Shown one piece after another: positions 38,684 through 47,521 of a stretch of DNA of 64,000 nt. The notes under the pieces are model-generated. The model saw only the letters and a program-made list of their open reading frames with translations. It was not told where the DNA came from and did not search any database. The translations under genes were made by a program, and so were the position numbers. Origin of the DNA: Burkholderiales bacterium. GTDB lineage: Bacteria > Pseudomonadota > Gammaproteobacteria > Burkholderiales > Nitrosomonadaceae. The DNA lies in the NCBI GenBank assembly GCA_024235795.1, contig JACKLR010000002.1, positions 930,001 to 994,000 on the forward strand. The letters are read 5' to 3'. Numbering within the stretch: the stretch's first letter is position 1; every line of letters begins with the position of its first letter.

Positions 38684-40636
38684 ATGCATTTATTTTCGAT
38701 TTTATTGCTGTTATTTTCATTAACGAGCACCAGTGCAGTTGCTCAGGAAAGTAGTTCTTTCAGCCTGTTTTCAACATTGCAGGAACTCGGTATCAACCTG
38801 GGGCAAAAAAATCCCCAGGAACTGTTGCCGCCTGATGAAGCATTTAAAATGACGCTGGAAGTCCGCGATGGCAAAACGCTGATTGCGCAATTTACTCCCG
38901 CCAAGAATTATTATCTTTATCGTGACAAAATTGCTTTTGAGCCGAAAGAAGCCGGTATTTTTATTGAAAAAGTGACTTTGCCAGCGGGCAAGATGAAGGA
39001 AGATCTGACTTTTGGTCATGTCGAAGTCTATTACGAACCGATTCAGGCAGTCATTTCATTAAACCGGGAAGCATCGTCGGTCGAACAACCACTGGCGCTT
39101 ACGGCGACGTATCAGGGCTGTAATGAGCCGGTTGGCGTATGCTATGCGCCGATCAAGAAGGATTTTGATTTGACGTTGCCCGCACTGCAGGCAATTGATG
39201 CTGTAGCCAATGCGGTGAGTGGCCAGGCCAGCGCAGCACCCTATGATGCGGCTTCGGAACTCTTCCAGATGCCGCCGCAGTCGTCGCCACGCGCACCTGT
39301 TATAGAGACCGAAGCCTATAAAATTGACCGCATGTTCGAAACTGGCAATTTCTGGTTGATTTTGAGCGGTTTCTTTGGCATTGGGTTATTGCTGGCCTTT
39401 ACGCCCTGCGTTTTCCCCATGTTTCCGATTTTATCCGGGATAATTGCGAGAAAAGGCAAACATTTGACCAAAAAGCGCGGGTTTGTGCTGGCCGTGGCTT
39501 ATGTGCTCGGTATGGCAATCACTTATGCGATTGCCGGTGTAATTGCAGGCTTATCCGGTGCGATGCTGTCGGCCGCACTTCAGAATGCCTGGGTTTTAGG
39601 CACGTTTGCGATTGTCTTTGTGTTGCTTTCCCTGTCAATGTTTGGGTTTTATGAATTGCAGATGCCCGGCAGCATCCAAAGCAAATTGTCGGAAGAAGCC
39701 GGACATTTGAAAGGCGGGCATTTGACAGGTGTTTTTGGCATGGGCGCTTTATCCGCGTTGATCGTGGGCCCATGTGTCGCAGCTCCGCTGGCTGGTGCAT
39801 TGCTGTATATCAGTCAAACACGGGATGTTATTTTGGGCGGTTCGGCACTGTTTGTAATGGCTTTGGGCATGGGTGTTCCGTTATTATTATTGGGCGCTTC
39901 GGCCGGTGCCCTGCTGCCTAAAACAGGGCCATGGATGGAATCGGTCAAGCAGTTTTTTGGCGTATTGCTGCTTGCTGTGGCTATCTGGATCATTTCTCCA
40001 GTCATTAATGAAGTGATGCACATGTTGCTATGGGCGACGCTGCTCATTATTTCAGCGATTTATCTGCATGCAATCGATCCTCTGCCGCCACGCGCATCCG
40101 GATTGAGAAAATTTCTCAAAGGCGTTGGCGTGATGGCATTGCTGGTTGGCGTCGCGTTATTGATTGGTGTTTTGTCGGGAAGCCGCGATGTATTGCAGCC
40201 TTTATCCAAATTCAATATTGCCAGCTCGGCATCGGGGTACGGAGAGAATGCAGTTTATAATTCAAACAGCCATATCCCCTTCCAGCGCGTTAAAAGTATT
40301 GCCGAACTGGATGAATATATTCTCCAGGCCAAAAACAATAATCAATATGTCATGGTGGATTTCTATGCCGACTGGTGTATTTCCTGCAAGGAAATGGAAC
40401 GATTTACGCTGTCAGACGCAAAAGTACAAACAAAACTGAAAGATGTAGTGCTGCTTCAGGTTGACGTGACCCACGGGACAGCGGATGATGCCGCATTGCT
40501 CAAGCGCTTTAACCTTTTCGGGCCGCCTGGAATTCTGTTTATCGACCGTCAAGGCAACGAGATACCGGATATCCGCGTCATCGGATTTTTGAATAAAGAT
40601 GACTTCCTGACGGTATTAAACGCTGTACTGACCTAA
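38684..40636 (+). CDS. dsbD: Thiol:disulfide interchange protein DsbD
   Basis: 650 residues. Signal peptide, then the N-terminal immunoglobulin-like domain with its redox Cys pair in CNEPVGVCYAP (about 145-155). An eight-helix membrane domain follows, with Cys in FTPCVFPMFP (about 237-246) and VGPCVAAPLAG. The C-terminal thioredoxin domain has WCISC (about 564-568). It carries electrons from cytoplasmic thioredoxin to periplasmic DsbC/DsbE-like proteins. A TlpA-like thioredoxin is encoded 75 bp downstream and could be one of its clients. Confidence 0.95.
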   Translation: MHLFSILLLLFSLTSTSAVAQESSSFSLFSTLQELGINLGQKNPQELLPPDEAFKMTLEVRDGKTLIAQFTPAKNYYLYRDKIAFEPKEAGIFIEKVTLPAGKMKEDLTFGHVEVYYEPIQAVISLNREASSVEQPLALTATYQGCNEPVGVCYAPIKKDFDLTLPALQAIDAVANAVSGQASAAPYDAASELFQMPPQSSPRAPVIETEAYKIDRMFETGNFWLILSGFFGIGLLLAFTPCVFPMFPILSGIIARKGKHLTKKRGFVLAVAYVLGMAITYAIAGVIAGLSGAMLSAALQNAWVLGTFAIVFVLLSLSMFGFYELQMPGSIQSKLSEEAGHLKGGHLTGVFGMGALSALIVGPCVAAPLAGALLYISQTRDVILGGSALFVMALGMGVPLLLLGASAGALLPKTGPWMESVKQFFGVLLLAVAIWIISPVINEVMHMLLWATLLIISAIYLHAIDPLPPRASGLRKFLKGVGVMALLVGVALLIGVLSGSRDVLQPLSKFNIASSASGYGENAVYNSNSHIPFQRVKSIAELDEYILQAKNNNQYVMVDFYADWCISCKEMERFTLSDAKVQTKLKDVVLLQVDVTHGTADDAALLKRFNLFGPPGILFIDRQGNEIPDIRVIGFLNKDDFLTVLNAVLT

Positions 40637-40711
40637 AAGAACCGTATTACCCGCATAATCAAAACAACAAAACAAGTTCATCAGATACTTGCTATTTCTA
40701 AAGGATTCACA

Positions 40712-41299
40712 ATGCCCAAATTGAGTCAGATCATTTTATTTGCCGCAGCAGCAATTGCTGCCTTGTCGGCAGGCGTCTGGTTTCGCGCTTATTTCATGGA
40801 CGGCCCTCAACCGCCGCTGCCTGAAGAAACCAGCAAACAAGGCGCGCAAGCGATTTTAGCTGCAAATCTTCCCGATATTGAAGGTGTTTCACAACCGGTT
40901 TCCCAATGGCAGGGAAATGTGATTGTCGTAAATTTTTGGGCTACCTGGTGCACGCCGTGCCGCGAAGAAATACCGGAATTCATCGAACTGCAACGCGAAT
41001 ATCAAGATCAGGGTCTGACTTTTGTTGGCATTGCTATTGACCAGGAAAACAAAGTCGTTGCTTACAGCAAGGAATTTGGCATCAATTATCCCGTGTTGGT
41101 TGGGGGATTGAGCGCGATGTCTTTGGCTGAAGCTGCGGGCAACGAGATGTCAGTACTTCCGTATACGGTGGTTTTTGACAGGCAGGGCAATATTACGGAT
41201 ACTTTTTTAGGCCGTGTTCATAAGAAAACAATGGAAAAAAGTATTCTTCCGCTACTAAAAGAACACGCACAGACCACGGAGCATGCAGCCGAAATATAA
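40712..41299 (+). CDS. TlpA/ResA-family periplasmic thioredoxin
   Basis: 195 residues. An uncleaved or cleaved N-terminal hydrophobic segment (LFAAAAIAALSAGVWF) sends the protein to the periplasm. The active site is ATWCTPCREEIPEF, followed by GVAID-like GIAIDQENKV and cis-Pro in SVLPYTVVFD. It likely keeps cysteines reduced, for example in cytochrome c or copper-centre assembly. Downstream of dsbD, its probable electron source. Confidence 0.9.
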   Translation: MPKLSQIILFAAAAIAALSAGVWFRAYFMDGPQPPLPEETSKQGAQAILAANLPDIEGVSQPVSQWQGNVIVVNFWATWCTPCREEIPEFIELQREYQDQGLTFVGIAIDQENKVVAYSKEFGINYPVLVGGLSAMSLAEAAGNEMSVLPYTVVFDRQGNITDTFLGRVHKKTMEKSILPLLKEHAQTTEHAAEI

Positions 41300-41336
41300 C
41301 ACTTTTCAGTCCGTGAAATGGGTGTTTGCTTAGAAG

Positions 41337-42233
41337 CTAATTTGAATTTTCGGCGTTTTCGAGTAGTGGATACACCATTTCTTCAATGGACGGTTCAAAA
41401 GTTTCTTCATCAAAAGCTGTATCGCCGTTGGCAAATGGCGTGTCTTGCGTTTTCAATCCCTTGAAATCAAAAAGTGACGTATCGGCCAAATGAGATAACT
41501 GGATGTTTTGCATGGCTCTGAACATGGTTTCCAGTCTTCCGGGAAAACGTTTGTCCCATTGCTGCAACATTTCCTTAATCACCTGCCGCTGAAGATTGGG
41601 TTGCGACCCGCACAAATTACACGGAATAATCGGGAAAGCAACACGTGCGGCATATGCGGCGATATCTTTTTCCTTGCAATAAGCCAGCGGACGTATGACT
41701 GTATGCCGGCCATCATCGCTGATCAACTTGGGGGGCATGGCTTTGAGTTTTCCGCCATAAAACATGTTCAAAAAAAGGGTTTGCAAGATGTCATCCCGAT
41801 GATGACCGAGCGCGATTTTGGTTGCACCCAATTCGCTGGCGACACGATACAGGACACCGCGCCGCAGTCTTGAGCAAAGACTGCAAGTGGTTTTTCCCTC
41901 TGCAATAACACGTTTCACAACGCTGTATGTATCCTGTTCGACAATTCGAAAAGGCACGCCGATTTTGCTTAAGTATTCAGGTAATACTTCTCCTGGAAAA
42001 CCGGGTTGTTTTTGATCCAGGTTCACGGCAACCAGTTTAAACGGCAAAGGTGCATGTGCTTGTAAATTCATGAGAATATCCAGCAGCACATAACTGTCTT
42101 TTCCGCCGGACAAGCAAACCATGACAATGTCACCAGCTTCGATCATATTAAAATCAGCGATTGCCGTACCGACCTGTCTTCTTAAACGTTTCTGAAGTTT
42201 GTTGGCGTTATAAAGCGCTTTTTTAGGCAACAT
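41337..42233 (-). CDS. ttcA: tRNA 2-thiocytidine(32) synthetase TtcA
   Basis: 298 residues. PP-loop [14 protein letters not shown] (about 40-53); two CxxC motifs, CSLC (about 119-122) and CNLC (about 210-213), as in TtcA where they bind an Fe-S cluster; [19 protein letters not shown] is diagnostic. It thiolates cytidine 32 in several tRNAs. Convergent with the TlpA-like gene. Confidence 0.94.
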   Translation of the reverse strand: MLPKKALYNANKLQKRLRRQVGTAIADFNMIEAGDIVMVCLSGGKDSYVLLDILMNLQAHAPLPFKLVAVNLDQKQPGFPGEVLPEYLSKIGVPFRIVEQDTYSVVKRVIAEGKTTCSLCSRLRRGVLYRVASELGATKIALGHHRDDILQTLFLNMFYGGKLKAMPPKLISDDGRHTVIRPLAYCKEKDIAAYAARVAFPIIPCNLCGSQPNLQRQVIKEMLQQWDKRFPGRLETMFRAMQNIQLSHLADTSLFDFKGLKTQDTPFANGDTAFDEETFEPSIEEMVYPLLENAENSN

Positions 42234-42356
42234 TTATCGGAAATGACCCTTGGCGAGTACAGTATAATAGACAAAATAACAGGAACAATTTAGCATTGAT
42301 GTATTCTAATGGTGGATGGATAAAAAAGGCTCTGAATAATTTATGAGAAAACTGTA

Positions 42357-42824
42357 ATGATCAAATCCATATTGATTATACCATTGGTGGCGTTTGTACT
42401 GTTTTCAACCAGTCCCTTTGCAAACACGTCCCGCATAGAGATCAATGTAAAGGACGGTATCGGCGGGCCGGGTGATTCCGCAAAAGTCACTCGAATTATC
42501 AAACTGACGCAAGTGGATAATATGTTTTTGCCCAATGAGATAACGGTTGCTGAAGGCGAAACGATCAACTTTGTCGTAAAGAATGGTGGAGATCATCGGC
42601 ATGAAATGCTCATAGGAACAAAAAAGGATCTGAAAAAAGCCGCCAAAATGAGACGCATGTTTCCTGAAAAAATTTATTCTGAACCGGGATTAATCCAGTT
42701 GGAACCTGGTGAAATGAAAGAATTGGTTTGGCATTTTGATCACGCCGGCACGATTGAATTTGCATGTCCATTACCTGGTCATTTCAAGGGTATGCGTGGA
42801 ACAATTTATGTGGAGAAAAAATGA
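42357..42824 (+). CDS. Periplasmic cupredoxin-domain protein
   Basis: 155 residues with a signal peptide (SILIIPLVAFVLFSTSPFA). The plastocyanin-like fold shows type I copper ligands: His in DHRHEMLIG, then Cys-x4-His-x4-Met in CPLPGHFKGM. First gene of a three-gene unit; its TGA overlaps the ATG of the DUF411 gene (ATGA). It may carry electrons or bind copper in the periplasm. Relatives occur with copper-resistance genes. Confidence 0.88.
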   Translation: MIKSILIIPLVAFVLFSTSPFANTSRIEINVKDGIGGPGDSAKVTRIIKLTQVDNMFLPNEITVAEGETINFVVKNGGDHRHEMLIGTKKDLKKAAKMRRMFPEKIYSEPGLIQLEPGEMKELVWHFDHAGTIEFACPLPGHFKGMRGTIYVEKK

Positions 42825-43372
42825 AAAAACAGATATATACTTTTTTAACCGGTTTTATTTTAACGGCCGGCTTATTTGGCATCGTTCCGAATGTAACCGC
42901 TACGACAACTGTCGAAGTATATAAAAGCCCAACATGCGGTTGCTGCGCTAAATGGGTTGATCATATGCGTGATCACGGTTTTACGGTTATTACCAAAGAC
43001 GTCGGTAATAAAGAAATTCGTAAAAAAGTAGGCATGTCTGAAACACTCGGTTCTTGCCATACCGCTTTGGTTAATGGTTACGTTATGGAAGGCCATATAC
43101 CGGCACCCGACATTATCCGTTTTCTCAAAGAAAAACCGGATGCCTTGGGGCTCGCTGTACCCGATATGCCGCACGGTTCACCTGGCATGGAAGGCAGTCG
43201 CGTCGACCCCTACAATGTTTTGAAGGTCAACAATCCAGGCGATACACGCAGGGACGCCGTAATTTACAACCGCTATGACCCTTACGCAAAGAAAGCCATG
43301 CCACAGGCGCCTGTCGCAGCACCGGATAGTAACGCTGGAGGTGCTTCTTCCATTATGCGTTTGAATAATTAA
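42821..43372 (+). CDS. DUF411 domain protein
   Basis: 183 residues from the ATG at 42821, overlapping the cupredoxin stop by four bases. Signal peptide, then VEVYKSPTCGCCAKWVDHM with three Cys spaced CxCC, the metal-binding pattern of this family. The GSCHTALVNGYVMEGHIPA segment is diagnostic. Such proteins go with copper-resistance clusters. The extra C-terminal 60 residues (after PHGSPGMEGSRV) contain several Pro and Ala and do not match the core. Confidence 0.88.
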   Translation: MKKQIYTFLTGFILTAGLFGIVPNVTATTTVEVYKSPTCGCCAKWVDHMRDHGFTVITKDVGNKEIRKKVGMSETLGSCHTALVNGYVMEGHIPAPDIIRFLKEKPDALGLAVPDMPHGSPGMEGSRVDPYNVLKVNNPGDTRRDAVIYNRYDPYAKKAMPQAPVAAPDSNAGGASSIMRLNN

Positions 43373-43382
43373 TCGAATCATA

Positions 43383-43862
43383 ATGCCGCCACGTATTATA
43401 TTGCTAAGAGGTTGCATCATTGCCTTCGCTATTGTTATCACCGGTTGCGAAGAAGCCAATCAATCTGAAACCCGTTCACTTAAAGATATTCTTAACCAGA
43501 ATACCGAACGGGTAGTAAGAAATTTTGATCCCGTCCAAGTCCAACGTGGAGAAATTATTTTTCAGGAAAACTGCGAAAACTGTCATGGAAAGCAGGCGGC
43601 AGGTACAACTGACTGGCGTACACCAGGTGCCGACGGCAGATTCCCACCTCCGCCGTTGAATGGAACGGCGCATGCATGGCACCATTCTACTGCGGTACTG
43701 AAAAAAACCATTCTTAAAGGCGGGCCACCAGAATTCAGCTCTATGCCAGCTTGGGAAGACAAACTGACTGAACAACAGGTGGATGATGTTGTGGTCTGGA
43801 TTAAATCACTGTGGCCTGATGAAATTTATGCCACCTGGTATCAGAATTTTGAAGACAAATAA
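43383..43862 (+). CDS. c-type cytochrome lipoprotein
   Basis: 159 residues. N-terminal lipobox: hydrophobic stretch ending VITGC. One haem site CENCHGKQAAG (CxxCH), and an axial Met probably in EFSSMPAWEDKL. Class I mono-haem. Ends DEIYATWYQNFEDK. It follows DUF411 by 10 bp, so cupredoxin, DUF411 and cytochrome form one operon, suggesting electron transfer in copper handling. Confidence 0.88.
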   Translation: MPPRIILLRGCIIAFAIVITGCEEANQSETRSLKDILNQNTERVVRNFDPVQVQRGEIIFQENCENCHGKQAAGTTDWRTPGADGRFPPPPLNGTAHAWHHSTAVLKKTILKGGPPEFSSMPAWEDKLTEQQVDDVVVWIKSLWPDEIYATWYQNFEDK

Positions 43863-43985
43863 CAATTAGCAAGCTACTCCAGCATTAATGTCCTTTTCCT
43901 TCAGGGAGAAGGAATACAAAGTAATAAAAATGAGCCTTAAAACAATCTGGAAAATTCAAACCCGGGCTGCTATGTTGCATAATGC

Positions 43986-45368
43986 ATGCAAAATCCTAAA
44001 TCAGCATTAGAAATTACTGGCGACAAACCTAAAGCCGTACGCGGCGCTATTTTCTTTCTTACTAATGACCCGGGTTCGGAATCTGATCCACTAAGCTGTT
44101 ATCAGTTTTATGATGACGGCATCCTGGTGCTGCAAAATGACGGCCATATTCTTGATGTTGGCAGCACCATTCAAATACGGGCAAAACACCATCTCGAATC
44201 CCATGAAATCATTGATTTCAGTGGAAAATTCATCCTGCCCGGCTTTATCGATACCCATACCCACTACGCACAATCAGAAATCATCGCCACCTACGGTGAG
44301 CAACTCGTACAATGGCTGGAACACTATGCCTACCCGGTTGAATCACAGTTCGCAGACAATGCTCACGCACAACTGGCTAGTCGTTTTTTTCTCAATGAAC
44401 TGTTGCGTAACGGCACCACTACAGCACTGGTTTTTGGCACTGTACATAAGGCTTCGATAGATGCTTTATTTGCAGAAAGCGAAAAACTGAATATGCGCAT
44501 TATTGGTGGCAAAGTCATGATGGACCGCAATGCACCCGTTGATTTGTTGGATACCCCCGAAACTGCTTATACCGACAGTAAAACATTGATCGAAGCCTGG
44601 CATAACAAAGGTCGAATCCAGTATGCCATAACTCCGCGCTTTGCGGTCACTTCAAGCCCAGAGCAACTCGTAGCAGCCGCAAAACTATATGAAGAATACG
44701 ATGATGTTTTTCTGCAAACGCATGTAGCCGAAAACCTGAACGAAGTTGCGCTGGTAAAGCAGCTTTTCCCGAAAGCTGAAAGCTATTTACATATTTATGA
44801 TAATTTTGGTCTGATCGGCCCAAGAACCGTGTATGTTCACGGCGTTCATTTGACTGACGACGAATTTGACTTGCTCGCAAGAAAAAACGCTGCTCTGTCC
44901 TTTTGTCCGACATCGAACCTGTTTCTCGGCAGCGGTTTATTCAACTTCAGAAAAGCTGAACATCATAAAATTCAACTCAGTCTCGGCACAGACATTGGTG
45001 CCGGCACCAGTTATTCCATGTTCCAGACCATGAATGAAGCCTATAAAGTCGTACAGCTACAAAAAACCTATGCTGAATCACCAGAAAATAAAATTACGTT
45101 GACGCCCTATAAGGCTTTTTATCTGGCCACACTCGGTGCTGCACGCGCGCTGAATATAGATAAAAAATTGGGTTCACTGGCGCCAGGCATGGAAGGCGAC
45201 TTTATCGTTTTAAATCCTGAAGCAACACCGTTACTCCGGTTCCGTATGCAAAACGCCCGTTCACTTGCAGACCGGTTGTTTACAATTATGATGCTTGCAG
45301 ATGATCGTGCGGTTTATGCTGTTTATGTGATGGGAAGACGTTGGACCGAAAAAACAACTAACGATTAA
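43986..45368 (+). CDS. guaD: Guanine deaminase
   Basis: 460 residues of the amidohydrolase superfamily. Zn ligands HTH in FIDTHTHYAQ (about 88-97), then His in LQTHVAEN, His in YVHGVHLTDDE and Asp in SLGTDIGAGTS. The family-defining LPGFIDTHTHYAQ segment and SNLFLGSGLF are present. It converts guanine to xanthine in purine salvage. The cytochrome operon is 124 bp upstream on the same strand and separate. Confidence 0.92.
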   Translation: MQNPKSALEITGDKPKAVRGAIFFLTNDPGSESDPLSCYQFYDDGILVLQNDGHILDVGSTIQIRAKHHLESHEIIDFSGKFILPGFIDTHTHYAQSEIIATYGEQLVQWLEHYAYPVESQFADNAHAQLASRFFLNELLRNGTTTALVFGTVHKASIDALFAESEKLNMRIIGGKVMMDRNAPVDLLDTPETAYTDSKTLIEAWHNKGRIQYAITPRFAVTSSPEQLVAAAKLYEEYDDVFLQTHVAENLNEVALVKQLFPKAESYLHIYDNFGLIGPRTVYVHGVHLTDDEFDLLARKNAALSFCPTSNLFLGSGLFNFRKAEHHKIQLSLGTDIGAGTSYSMFQTMNEAYKVVQLQKTYAESPENKITLTPYKAFYLATLGAARALNIDKKLGSLAPGMEGDFIVLNPEATPLLRFRMQNARSLADRLFTIMMLADDRAVYAVYVMGRRWTEKTTND

Positions 45369-45797
45369 ATGCGAGTATTTAAAACAAATTTACTATCCGC
45401 TACCGCAGTTGTAATCGAGGCGGCAATTTTGAACATAATGCATTGTAAATATTACTTCCCGAAATAATTGGTATCGTAAATAGGTACCGACAGTGTTTTC
45501 AGCTTCTCTTAAAAAGCCCAAGGGTTCCTGGCGTATCTTCATGAATTAAAAATCAATTCGTCAACTTAGGCAATCATCTAAAGCTGTTTCAATTAATACC
45601 GATAATGAGCGTATACAAAAAAATACGCTTATATCAAGGTTTCTAGCGTTACCTAAGTTAAAAATTCTGATAAATGAATGCGGGAATTAATAGATTATTT
45701 CACGTTATTGCCGATAATCGCACTTTTTTGTCATGTATTCAATATTCGTAAAAAGAGGCGAAAATTTTATTGAAACAAAGAAGAGGAGCTCTACAAA
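45369..45797. other. Intergenic region before the mobile island
   Basis: About 430 bp without a gene. A perfect 7-bp hairpin, AGCGTAT (45608-45614) and ATACGCT (45623-45629) around an A-rich loop, could be an operator or weak terminator. A purine-rich AGAGGAGCT at 45783 belongs to the next gene. No att repeat is evident. Confidence 0.4.
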
Positions 45798-46535
45798 TTG
45801 TCAAATACCAAATTCAACATAACTCAATTCAATAGATTTGAGTCAATTCTGGCAAATGTACGCAAACCCTATAGAGTAGTAAGAGAAATGTTTTTTTCAG
45901 CCATTGAAACTATGAAAGGCAGCCTTCGCTTTGGTAACTATTGGTATTGGATAGAAGGCTCAAACCTGACAGATGATATTGATATAGACTCGATGGTTTA
46001 TCCCTACCGTTACGATATTCTGATTAGAAAACAGTTCCTTGAAATGTATGGTAAAAATCGTGCCAGGTATGCAGAAAATTTTGATGCGCTGATGGAAGAT
46101 GCCTGTAACAGCGACTACTATACTTGGTTTACAGTTATCGTCGTGCCTAGGTACAATCCAGAACTCCAAAATGATCAAATAAAACTGATGGAAGCTTTTG
46201 CTGAAAGAGTCAGAGCGTCAGCAGAACTCTATGACAAAGTTAAAGCCTATGGCTTTAATAAAACCTATCCTATTAATCCATACACAGCGGAAATCATTGA
46301 ACAGCCGGAGAACGGCAGTGTAATGCCGGCCAAATTTTTTATGGGCGACGGATGCCATCGTCTGGCTTGTTTAATGAGTATGGGATATAAAAAAATTCCC
46401 AAAGAATTTGTCCGGGTTAGATCATATGGTAAATACCAGCCTTATAACAATACTTCAATACTCGCCTCTTTTATCGATGATGCCAATACCTGGCAGAAGC
46501 AGATGATCGTAAACAATGATAACAATAAAAATTGA
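45798..46535 (+). CDS. Hypothetical protein with ParB/sulfiredoxin-like motif
   Basis: 245 residues, TTG start at 45798 preceded by GAGGAG. No signal peptide. Residues about 178-200 read FFMGDGCHRLACLMSMGY, followed by KKIPKEFVRV; DGxHRxA then a short gap and IP resembles the ParB/Srx nucleotide-binding fold, although the usual His doublet is CH. The N-terminal part is not recognised (RFGNYWYWIEG, YDILIRKQFLEMYG). Genes with this fold near glycan or surface operons are known, but there is none here. Function unknown. Confidence 0.65.
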   Translation: MSNTKFNITQFNRFESILANVRKPYRVVREMFFSAIETMKGSLRFGNYWYWIEGSNLTDDIDIDSMVYPYRYDILIRKQFLEMYGKNRARYAENFDALMEDACNSDYYTWFTVIVVPRYNPELQNDQIKLMEAFAERVRASAELYDKVKAYGFNKTYPINPYTAEIIEQPENGSVMPAKFFMGDGCHRLACLMSMGYKKIPKEFVRVRSYGKYQPYNNTSILASFIDDANTWQKQMIVNNDNNKN

Positions 46536-46647
46536 CTGATTATAAATCTTCTTACTTTTACCACAATTGATTCTAACAAACCAATATTGATGTCCGGTTC
46601 GGTCCCGGCGTTACCGGTCTTGGTTGTACTTATTCTTGTTCTGTCCT

Positions 46648-46767
46648 GAATCAACGGACGATATATACAGAGCGCAGAAGCAGCTTGGACATGCCAATGT
46701 TGCCATGACTAAGCAATATATCCGTGGTCGGAAGGATGATGTGATTAAACCAACTCAAAAGAAATAA
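46648..46767 (+). pseudogene. Tyrosine recombinase (integrase), C-terminal remnant
   Basis: 40 codons of a phage-type integrase tail: DIYRAQKQLGHANVAMTKQY, then IRGRKDDVIKPTQKK and a stop. QLGHANVAMTKQY holds the catalytic His and the nucleophilic Tyr. No plausible integrase continues upstream: before about 46648 the frame is open but the residues are unrelated. It marks the edge of an old integration and stands just before the mobilisation genes. Confidence 0.7.
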
Positions 46768-46874
46768 TACAAAAAAGATCGAATATAACAATATATGAAT
46801 AGATTTTTTACTGCCAAAACTTACAAATGCGGAGCAAAGCGTAAAGAAAAGAAACATGTAACACTCTGATTCTA

Positions 46875-47081
46875 TTGGTGGCCGGTTCGGGAGCAATCTC
46901 GAACCCTGAAAACCAGTGTTTAGCAAAAAATAACCAAAATAAAAAGCCTTCTTCTGAACTAAGCTCAGCGTTCAGCGCCGAAACATGCCGGGAGCTTTTC
47001 GAGACGCTGGCGCAATGGAACACGTATCTTGAAGATCATGTTCCATACTTTCAAAGTCAGACACAGGAGCCGACACCATGA
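46875..47081 (+). CDS. Small ORF upstream of mobC, translationally coupled
   Basis: Up to 68 codons from a TTG at 46875; the true start is uncertain. The part closest to mobC (SAFSAETCRELFETLAQWNT to QSQTQEPTP) looks coding, and the stop overlaps the mobC ATG as ATGA. It may be an accessory mobilisation protein or a run-on frame. No family recognised. Confidence 0.4.
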   Translation: MVAGSGAISNPENQCLAKNNQNKKPSSELSSAFSAETCRELFETLAQWNTYLEDHVPYFQSQTQEPTP

Positions 47082-47521
47082 GCGGCTCTACCAATACTTT
47101 ATCAGTGGGCGAGGTGTTTACGGTCAGCGCTGCCCGCCCCCGCAAAAAACCGAAACGGCGTTATACGCCGCCGTTTTCTTTACGCCTTACAGCCGAGGAA
47201 CGTAAACGGCTGGATGAAATGGCTGGCAATCAACCGCTCGGATCATATATTCGTAATCGCTTGTTTGGCGAAAAGGCCGAAAAACGTCGCAAGGTCAAAA
47301 AGCCTAAGTCCGATACCGCTATGCTGGCTATGGTGCTGAGCGAATTGGGTCAGTCGCGGCTGGCTTCGAATATCAACCAGCTGGCTAAAGCCGCCAATAT
47401 GGGTACACTGGATATAACACCGGAAGTTGAGCAAGAGATTGAACAAGCCTGCCGGGAAATCCAAGCCATGCGGGCCTTGCTCATCGCAGCGCTTGGTGTG
47501 ATGCCGGAGAATGATGAATGA
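47078..47521 (+). CDS. mobC: Plasmid mobilisation relaxosome protein MobC
   Basis: 147 residues. A basic N-terminal part (RPRKKPKRRYTPPFSLRLTA) followed by a ribbon-helix-helix-like segment with EERKRLDEMAGNQPLGSYI and RNRLFG; C-terminal helices end in EMR-type QAMRALLIAALG. MobC proteins bind oriT and help the relaxase open it. The stop overlaps the relaxase ATG (ATGA), so the two are coupled. Confidence 0.85.
   Translation: MSGSTNTLSVGEVFTVSAARPRKKPKRRYTPPFSLRLTAEERKRLDEMAGNQPLGSYIRNRLFGEKAEKRRKVKKPKSDTAMLAMVLSELGQSRLASNINQLAKAANMGTLDITPEVEQEIEQACREIQAMRALLIAALGVMPENDE

Noticed and set aside
45608..45629. Terminator of guanine deaminase
   Set aside because: The hairpin is 240 bp past the stop and not followed by a T-run; it was listed only as a possible operator.
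46875..46920. tRNA-like GGTTCG...CGAACC sequence
   Set aside because: The stem is only local; no cloverleaf or acceptor stem can be drawn around it.
46651..46926. Minus-strand membrane ORF (hydrophobic core resembling small two-helix DUF5993-type proteins)
   Set aside because: It overlaps the integrase remnant on the other strand, and its tail lies in that remnant. The hydrophobic core (46770-46863) could belong to a real small protein, but I cannot support start or end.
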